Shown: piece by piece, positions 5,475-5,562 of the stretch
Layout of the letters: every line of letters begins with the position of its first letter
Position numbering within the stretch: the first letter of the stretch is position 1
Assembly (NCBI GenBank): GCA_016932955.1
Contig: JAFGBV010000074.1
Location: forward strand, 1-5,562
Direction of reading: 5' to 3'
Origin: Anaerolineales bacterium
GTDB taxonomy: Bacteria > Chloroflexota > Anaerolineae > Anaerolineales > UBA4823
Length of the DNA stretch: 5,562 nucleotides
The notes under the pieces: generated by a model
Seen by the model: only the letters and a program-made list of their open reading frames with translations
What the model was told of the DNA's origin: nothing
The model's database searches: none
Position numbers and translations under genes: made by a program

Positions 5475-5511
5475 ATTTCCCCTTCTTTTTGAGAAGTCGC
5501 CATGAACTCTG

Positions 5512-5542
5512 TTCACCACCAAGCATGAAAATGTGCTATAAG
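5512..5542 (+). promoter_or_regulatory. Candidate extended -10 promoter facing out of the window
   Basis: TGC-TATAAG (5534-5542) is an extended -10 with five of six matches, and TTCACC (5512-5517) is a weak -35 at 19 bp. Transcription would start near 5549 and serve a gene beyond the right edge. The -35 lies within the GTTCACCACCAAG element that resembles the repeat at 3137-3157. Confidence 0.35.
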
Positions 5543-5562
5543 GTGGGCACTTGGCTGACACA

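Larger units (their letters stand above)
5312..5562. other. Non-coding region with dyads, promoter-like elements and a long hairpin
   Basis: No gene is supported between the terminator and the right edge. AGTCATTGT occurs at 5329-5337 and 5388-5396. CATAG...CTATG forms a small inverted repeat at 5326-5342. C-rich motifs related to the arm of the big hairpin occur at 5354-5363 (CAAAACATCC) and 5369-5378 (CAAACCCCAC). The stronger elements are listed separately. Short open frames starting at 5502 and 5525 are too small to call. Confidence 0.6.

Noticed and set aside
5502..5562. Short open frames at the right edge (8 codons from 5502; an open one from 5525/5531)
   Set aside because: Too short, with no good ribosome site, and the candidate promoter at 5512-5542 overlaps them, so a start further right is more likely.
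1..5562. CRISPR array, tRNA, rRNA or complete insertion sequence
   Set aside because: No regularly spaced repeats, cloverleaf-like sequence, rRNA-like stretch or transposase with terminal inverted repeats was seen by eye on either strand.

Overview
The window looks like chromosomal DNA from a free-living bacterium. The style of the genes suggests Chloroflexota (Anaerolineae-like): a membrane-anchored PAF-acetylhydrolase-like hydrolase, an NB-ARC/STAND ATPase with an HTH-like N-terminus, and a large serine recombinase with a Cys-rich insert just after its PFGY motif. The taxonomic guess rests on family resemblance recalled from memory, not on a search.

Layout. (1) 1-937, minus strand: 5' part of a hydrolase gene that runs off the left edge, with four predicted membrane helices followed by the start of an alpha/beta-hydrolase domain. 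(2) 938-1123: short spacer with a candidate extended -10 promoter for the hydrolase and a weak terminator for the gene upstream. (3) 1124-3088, minus strand: 654-residue STAND NTPase with an N-terminal HTH-like region, an NB-ARC core, a winged-helix/MHD region, an unrecognised segment and two C-terminal transmembrane helices. (4) 3089-3265: divergent 177-bp intergenic region, rich in palindromes, with a tandem 11-bp repeat over the predicted STAND promoter and a hairpin that covers part of the ribosome binding site of the rightward operon. (5) 3266-3460, plus strand: an unrecognised 64-residue charged protein, overlapping by 20 bp with (6) 3441-5258, plus strand: a 605-residue large serine recombinase. 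(7) 5271-5311: strong bidirectional terminator. (8) 5312-5562: no convincing gene, but a concentration of dyads, opposing promoter-like sequences and a perfect 20-bp hairpin with a 3-nt loop.

How the parts may work together. The small ORF and the recombinase form a translationally coupled operon. The STAND gene is transcribed away from it and shares its control region. The recombinase marks the locus as potentially mobile or recombining. The STAND protein could be a membrane-tethered regulator or a membrane-acting defence-type NTPase. The sequence does not decide between these, and nothing proves a functional link between the two divergent transcripts. The recombinase operon is much more GC-rich than the two minus-strand genes, so the two halves may have different histories.
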